Source of the DNA: Hyphomicrobium sp.
GTDB taxonomy: Bacteria; Pseudomonadota; Alphaproteobacteria; Rhizobiales; Hyphomicrobiaceae
Direction: 5' to 3'
NCBI GenBank assembly: GCA_030598645.1
Contig: JAUVPN010000039.1
Span: 1-11,869, forward strand
Length of the DNA: 11,869 bases
Shown: positions 8,193 to 11,869 of the stretch, one piece after another
How the letters are laid out: each line of letters opens with the position of its first letter
Numbering within the stretch: position 1 is the first letter of the stretch
The notes under the pieces: model-generated
What the model saw: only the letters and a program-made list of their open reading frames with translations
What the model was told of the DNA's origin: nothing
Databases searched by the model: none
Program-made: the position numbers and the translations under genes

Positions 8193-8297
8193 ATGGGAGG
8201 TTTCTGTAAACTCGTTCCGACCACATTAAATTTCGCCCAGGAGTTCGAAGAATGGTTGCATCAAATGGGCTTAAGGCCTGGCAATTTCAAAGATTAG
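8193..8297 (+). CDS. possible 34-residue mini-gene
   Basis: ATG at 8193 is preceded by GGAGG (8180-8184) with an 8-nt spacer, a good ribosome binding site. The frame starts MGGFCKLVPTTLNFAQEFEE and ends at TAG 8295-8297. The same frame is open from an earlier ATG at 8151 with a poorer site, which would give 48 residues. The composition looks protein-like and acidic-amphipathic (AQEFEEWLHQMG). No family is recognised, and a chance ORF cannot be excluded. Confidence 0.25.
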   Translation: MGGFCKLVPTTLNFAQEFEEWLHQMGLRPGNFKD

Positions 8298-8340
8298 GCG
8301 TTGCCCCAAGCGCAGGATTGATTGGCGCTGACGATCCTTA

Positions 8341-8356
8341 TTCGAAAATTTTCGAA
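8341..8356. promoter_or_regulatory. perfect 16-bp palindrome, possible operator
   Basis: TTCGAAAATTTTCGAA is its own reverse complement over all 16 bases, and the symmetry stops at the next base on each side. It sits in non-coding DNA 230 bp upstream of the manC start. A dimeric regulator could bind such a site, but no known consensus is recognised. Confidence 0.4.
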
Positions 8357-8586
8357 AGAAGCTTTGCACAGACAAGGGTGACGCGCTATCCGAAGATGCT
8401 TATGTGGCAAGAAACCGTCAAAATATCGGGCCGACCTTGGTGAGGCGCGAGGCCTGCAAGGTCGATCTATAGAGTGGGTGTTGCGTTTACCCTGCCACCG
8501 AGCCTTCCTTGGCCATCAGATAAACTGCTCAAATGATGCACGAGTAGCCAGTAGTCAGTCGTCGCCGTAACGGGAAGCAATAAAAC

Positions 8587-10030
8587 ATGACCACGATTGT
8601 TCCCGTGGTTTTGTCAGGAGGCAGCGGCACGCGCTTGTGGCCCTTATCGCGGGCCATGTATCCAAAGCAGTTTATACATTTTTTCAATGGTCAAGGATCC
8701 ACATTCCTGCGCGCTACGCTTGGCCACCTAAAGCCAGATGTCGGCTTCGCACCCCGTCCTTCTTTGCAACAACGATCACCGTTTCCTTGTCAAAGAAGAA
8801 GTCGAGCGGGCAAAGATCGAACCCAAGGCGATCATCCTTGAGCCAGTTGCCCGCAATACGGCCCCTGCAGTAGCCGTCGCAGCACTTGCCGCCGTCCGCG
8901 AAAATCCCAATGCCATTCTGGCCGTAATGCCATCAGACCATGTGGTTAGAGACGAGGCGCGATTTGTCGAAGGTGTCCAGCGCGCGGCAAAGGTGGCTGC
9001 AACCGGCAAGCTTGTCTTGTTCGGTATCAAGCCGACCGAGCCACATACGGGCTATGGCTATATTCGCCAAGGGGCGGCCCTCGAGGGCCTCGACACCGGC
9101 GCGTTTACCGTCGAGGCCTTCTTCGAAAAGCCCGATGCTGCTACAGCGCAGCGCTATCTCGCCGAGGGTGGATATTAGTGGAACAGTGGGATCTTTGTAT
9201 TCCATGCCCGTACGTTTCTGGACGAACTGGCAGCGCTTGAGCCGCGTATTTTCTTGGCTGCGCGTGGTGCGCTAGCGCGGGCCAAGCAGGATCTCGGTTT
9301 CCTGAGGCTAGACGCCAAGTTCTTCAGCACCTCTCCCTCCATTTCCGTTGACTATGCCGTCATGGAGAAGACGGCTGCGGCGGCGATGCTGCCCATAGAC
9401 GTCGGTTGGAATGACGTCGGCTCCTGGGAATCGCTTTGGGAAATCGCGCCACACGACGCAGATGGAAATTTCGCCAACGGGGATGCAGTGCTGGAGGACT
9501 CTGCAGGCTGTTATATTCATGCCGAGCGCAGCCTCGTCTCGACGATTGGCGTAAACGATCTCGTTATCGTTGATACGCCTGACGCGCTTCTGGTCGCCGA
9601 CAAGAACCGCTCCCAAGATGTTTCGAAAATTGTTGCGAAACTCAAGCGCTTAAATCGCAAGGAGCAGGAACAGCACCTGCGCAATCATCGCCCATGGGGC
9701 TTCTTCGAGACACTTAACATCAGTCCGCGCTTCCAGGTGAAGCTGCTGCACGTGAAGCCGGGTGGAAGACTTTCAATGCAAATGCATCATCACCGATCGG
9801 AGCATTGGGTCGTCGTACAAGGCACCGCCAAGGTCACAAACGGAAAGGAGGAGCGGCTCGTGCGCGAAGGTGAGAGCCGCTATATCGGCGCAACCGCTTG
9901 GCACCGACTTGAGAACCCAGGAAAGGTGCCTCTCGAGCTGATCGAGGTCCAGATCGGCACCTACCTTGGCGAGGATGACATTGTGCGCGCCGACGATGTC
10001 TATAACCGGGCACCTGAGGAGACGAAATAG
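8587..10030 (+). pseudogene. manC: manC/algA-type mannose-1-phosphate guanylyltransferase / mannose-6-phosphate isomerase, broken by frameshift and amber codon
   Basis: The intact enzyme would interconvert fructose-6-P and mannose-6-P and make GDP-mannose from mannose-1-P and GTP, for surface polysaccharides. The N-terminal nucleotidyltransferase signature [14 protein letters not shown] is present in the first frame. At the CCCC run 8752-8755 the reading shifts by one base; removing one C joins VGFAP to [12 protein letters not shown] exactly. In the second frame the FFEKPD motif is intact. A TAG at 9176-9178 then replaces the second Tyr of the family motif GYYWNSG, and WNSGIFVFHA continues in the same frame. 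VDVGWNDVGSWESLWE follows, then the type II isomerase cupin domain with PGGRLSMQMHHHRSEHWVVV, ending at 10030. Repaired, it would be 480 residues, the usual length for the bifunctional family. Two single-base lesions with everything else preserved suggest recent inactivation, or sequencing errors. The isomerase half alone remains open from about 9179. Confidence 0.9.
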
Positions 10031-10728
10031 GTGGCTCAATTGCTGACGCTCTGGACAACGCGCGTGGAGTGCACATCGCAATAGCTAACAGCGCTATGAT
10101 TCGCACTAAGTCGCTACGGCCAACTCAGTGATGGATAAGCCTGGTCAAAAGCTACTCCGGCTAGCTTCGTGTTCTCAAGACCAAGTCATTGGGCGTATGT
10201 CGCGCACGAGCAGAGCCTAAGGTTATGTTAAAAGGCCAATTGCCCTCTTCTATGTACTGGCTCCAACATTTTGTTGGCGTTGCATTGGGGACGTCCACTC
10301 GACCACGAGGGCAGGAGGACCGTCCGTGGAAGCGGCGAGTATAGCTCCGGGCTTGGTCGCTGTGGTGAGAGTATCTTTATTGCGATCTCGGCTAAGAGAG
10401 GTTAACCGCGCGGTTCTACCAGGGCGGCGCGCCGGTCAGCGCCTACCAAGACCCAGAGTTTGAGACTGAGGAGCGCATTGTTCGCGCGGGGTGAGGTTTA
10501 AGTTCGGGGGCCACGCGTATCGACCGGTCCCATTGAAATAACAAAACCGTCCAATCCGGGACAGATACGGGCCCTACTGCTCCGCCGCGGGTGGGCTTTC
10601 TCTTTGTGCTAAATACTTATTGTGAATAGCCTAGCGGGTGTAACATAAGGAGGATTTTTCCAGGATCGGTCAGTGCAGCCTCTTGAAAAAGGCCGCCCGC
10701 GTCGCCGACGCTGAAGAACGAGGCCACC
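10031..10728. other. 698-bp region without a recognisable gene
   Basis: No ORF with a credible start was found on either strand. A stop-bounded stretch at 10396-10494 reads like the end of a protein and is listed separately. A perfect 12-bp palindrome, AACCGCGCGGTT, lies at 10404-10415. A possible promoter for the next gene is TTGTGA (10620-10625) and TAACAT (10641-10646), with a short 15-bp spacer. I see no clear intrinsic terminator after manC. Confidence 0.4.
10396..10494 (+). pseudogene. possible C-terminal fragment of a lost gene
   Basis: Between TAA (10393-10395) and TGA (10492-10494) a 32-codon frame reads ERLTARFYQGGAPVSAYQDP, then EFETEERIVRAG. The mix of residues looks like a true protein terminus rather than noise, but there is no start codon with a ribosome binding site and no family is recognised. 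It may be a remnant left by deletion next to the decayed manC. It could also be chance. Confidence 0.2.
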
Positions 10729-11016
10729 ATGACATTAAGGACCATGATTAGCTCCATCCCGGCCACCTTTATAGTGTTAAGTGTTGTCGTCGCATCAATG
10801 CACGTAACAAGCGAAGCTGAGGCCCGCCGTGGTGTGAAGCCATACTACTGGAGGACCTATGAGTTTAACCGGCCCGTGAGAGGCTATGAGGGCTGGGTGG
10901 CTCCTGGATACTACTGCTCATATAAGCGCTACCCCCGGCGGGCGTGCACCTATGATGGAAGCGGCAAAAAAAGATGCCGGATCAAGGGCTGGACGCTGGA
11001 GCAGACGTGTCAATGA
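10729..11016 (+). CDS. small secreted four-cysteine protein of unknown function
   Basis: The 95-residue protein begins with a clear Sec signal peptide: a hydrophobic stretch FIVLSVVVASMHV at about 14-26 and likely cleavage after SEAEA near residue 32. The mature part, about 63 residues, is basic and aromatic. Its four cysteines (in YYCSYKR, RRACTYD, KRCRIKG and EQTCQ) would allow two disulfides in the periplasm or outside the cell. The start ATG at 10729 has GAGG 5 nt upstream. Small proteins of this style, with a C-terminal WTLxQTC, are familiar to me as hypothetical proteins of Bradyrhizobium-like genomes; that is recollection, not a search. The gene stands alone, with about 700 bp on either side empty. 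Confidence 0.75.
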   Translation: MTLRTMISSIPATFIVLSVVVASMHVTSEAEARRGVKPYYWRTYEFNRPVRGYEGWVAPGYYCSYKRYPRRACTYDGSGKKRCRIKGWTLEQTCQ

Positions 11017-11423
11017 TGGTTGGCTCAGTGTTGACACCACAGGGTTTCGTCGCGTTGGTCTGCTCAACGTTTAGTAGCGGACTGAGTAGTGGATATGCCC
11101 TTTCGGTGCGACCTGCACCTAAAACGCCTTGACAGGTGGCTTCGCTGATCCTCACATAGGTGTGTGACGGCCATCGCTATCAGGCGAGCGTGGCTTAGAT
11201 CCCGGTAGACGGGAGCAGAGGCGCTAACACCCTGGCAGCACCCATGGTTGTGAGGATGGTTGTCGCGAGGATCAACAGCGAAGGGAGGGAGGATGACGCC
11301 ACCTGGAAGTCATTTCGGACCTCGCGCTGATGCGGGGTCACGGCTCGGCTAGTGATCTGCAGCACTTTGGCCGCACTATTCCGCGTCGTAAACATCACAA
11401 TCTGATAGTCTTCATGCGAAGGC

Positions 11424-11443
11424 GGGATCCGGGCCCGGATCCC
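11424..11443. repeat. perfect 20-bp G+C-rich palindrome
   Basis: GGGATCCGGGCCCGGATCCC equals its own reverse complement. It lies in non-coding DNA and resembles the core of dispersed palindromic elements that are common in alphaproteobacterial intergenic regions. Only one copy is visible in this window. Confidence 0.55.
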
Positions 11444-11493
11444 AGAGCTTTGCCTCATAAGCCCGGCTCTGCTGGGCAAGTTATCAATGACAA

Positions 11494-11527
11494 GAGCCCC
11501 GTCTGGCGCAAAGTTCCAGCGGGGCTC
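11494..11527 (-). terminator. GC-rich hairpin, possible terminator of the minus-strand membrane gene
   Basis: GAGCCCCG-(T)-CTGG pairs with CCAG-CGGGGCTC across a 9-nt loop, giving a 12-bp stem with one bulged base. On the minus strand it lies about 157 nt past the stop of the edge membrane gene and is followed by TTGTCATTG, only moderately T-rich. It may be an intrinsic terminator, or part of a repeat or small RNA together with the nearby 20-bp palindrome. Confidence 0.35.
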
Positions 11528-11683
11528 GTATCGTGTGAGGCGGCACCGACCAGCATGCGCACCGCAGCCTTCGTTGACGCAGAAAATTTCAGCACTTCCG
11601 GGGCGACACGGCTCGTCCCGATCTCCGTGGCCATATGAATTGCTTAGTCGGCCATACGGTGGAGACAACCGTCGAGTTAGGAT

Positions 11684-11869
11684 TCAACGCGCATCGCCTG
11701 ATGGGGGCCTGTCAATCTCCGTAATCCACCATGCCGCACCTGAGCCAAGCAAGAACACTACCGGAGCGGATAACAAAAGGCCCTGCCATCCTAGCACTCG
11801 ATCAAAGGCTGCAACCGTTGCGGCGCCGAGGATCACCGTCGCAAGGCAGCCGAGGGCAAGCCTTGCGAA
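11684..11869 (-). CDS. membrane protein, C-terminal 61 residues only
   Basis: An open frame enters from the right edge and ends with TGA at 11686-11684. It codes for two hydrophobic helices, LALGCLATVILGAATVAAF and GLLLSAPVVFLLGSGAAWW, separated by the short turn DRVLGWQ. A short polar tail, ITEIDRPPSGDAR, ends the protein. Codon use is typical of the window. The family cannot be told from so little; a multi-pass inner-membrane protein is likely. It converges on the small secreted-protein gene. Confidence 0.7.
   Translation of the reverse strand, partial: FARLALGCLATVILGAATVAAFDRVLGWQGLLLSAPVVFLLGSGAAWWITEIDRPPSGDAR

Larger units (their letters stand above)
7600..8586. other. about 1-kb divergent intergenic region, relatively A+T-rich
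   Basis: This gap separates the minus-strand regulator from the plus-strand manC remnant and must carry both promoters. It contains the 13-bp tandem repeats, a 16-bp palindrome and a possible mini-gene, each listed separately. Several TTAAC words occur between 7887 and 8045. A weak sigma70-like pair for manC can be drawn at TTGGCC (8509-8514) and AATGAT (8532-8537) with a 17-bp spacer, matching the consensus at 4 of 6 bases each. I consider that pair only suggestive. Confidence 0.45.
11017..11683. other. 667-bp intergenic region with palindrome and hairpin
   Basis: The region lies between converging genes. It holds a perfect 20-bp palindrome and a strong hairpin, listed separately. Possible ORFs exist on both strands, but they overlap each other, have poor starts and run through the palindromes. 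The best of them is a 66-codon minus frame from ATG 11395 to 11195 with one hydrophobic stretch (SLPSLLILATTILTTMGAAR) and no ribosome binding site. I do not call it a gene. Confidence 0.4.

Noticed and set aside
8252..8443. 63-codon plus ORF upstream of manC
   Set aside because: It overlaps the better-supported mini-gene, lacks a ribosome binding site and runs through the 16-bp palindrome.
8752..8755. Programmed frameshifting at CCCC in manC
   Set aside because: No heptameric slippery site or downstream structure is evident, family members are encoded in one frame, and a separate in-frame TAG follows. Mutation or error is simpler.
11455..11634. 59-codon minus ORF starting MATEIGTSRVAPEVLKFSAS
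   Set aside because: It has an ATG but no ribosome binding site, and its second half is encoded by the hairpin at 11494-11527. It looks partly protein-like, but not enough to call.
11195..11668. 157-codon minus frame, with a 102-codon plus frame opposite it (11330-11638)
   Set aside because: The minus frame starts with TTG and has no ribosome binding site. Both frames run through a perfect palindrome and a hairpin, neither resembles a known protein, and the opposing open frames suggest base-composition bias.

Overview
The window looks like accessory chromosome from an alphaproteobacterium, probably a Rhizobiales member of the Bradyrhizobium kind. This is inferred from the moderately high G+C, the protein style (AlgA/ManC type bifunctional enzyme, BioF2-like acetyltransferase, small four-cysteine secreted protein) and the long intergenic gaps. 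No rRNA, tRNA, CRISPR array, insertion sequence or phage gene is visible. The species assignment is inference.

Layout. The left two thirds is read on the minus strand. From right to left it holds a LuxR/NarL-type regulator with a degenerate receiver domain (6778-7599), a very large membrane protein with a long periplasmic coiled coil (2623-6207), a BioF2/CelD-like acetyltransferase fused to TPR repeats (977-2548), and a GTG-started Ser/Gly-rich secreted protein that runs off the left edge (1-745). The large membrane gene and the acetyltransferase gene are only 74 bp apart and may be co-transcribed. A possible 41-codon leader ORF overlaps the start of the secreted gene.

A gap of about 1 kb (7600-8586) separates this block from plus-strand genes. 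It contains a tandem array of 13-bp repeats (7879-7930), a perfect 16-bp palindrome (8341-8356) and a possible 34-residue mini-gene (8193-8297). On its right is a manC/algA-type gene (8587-10030) encoding mannose-1-phosphate guanylyltransferase plus mannose-6-phosphate isomerase. It is broken by one extra C in a CCCC run (8752-8755) and by one amber codon (9176-9178), yet all its catalytic motifs remain. Next come 0.7 kb of apparently non-coding DNA, a small secreted protein with four cysteines (10729-11016), and another gap with a perfect 20-bp palindrome and a strong hairpin. The window ends in the C-terminal 61 residues of a membrane protein read on the minus strand (11684-11869).

How the genes may fit together. 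ManC would make GDP-mannose for surface polysaccharide, BioF2-like acetyltransferases often sit in polysaccharide loci, and LuxR-type regulators often control such loci, so a cell-surface theme is plausible. The loss of manC suggests that the pathway is decaying here or is supplied by another copy. The least familiar item is the 1194-residue membrane coiled-coil protein together with its TPR-acetyltransferase neighbour; I do not recognise a described system in that pair.
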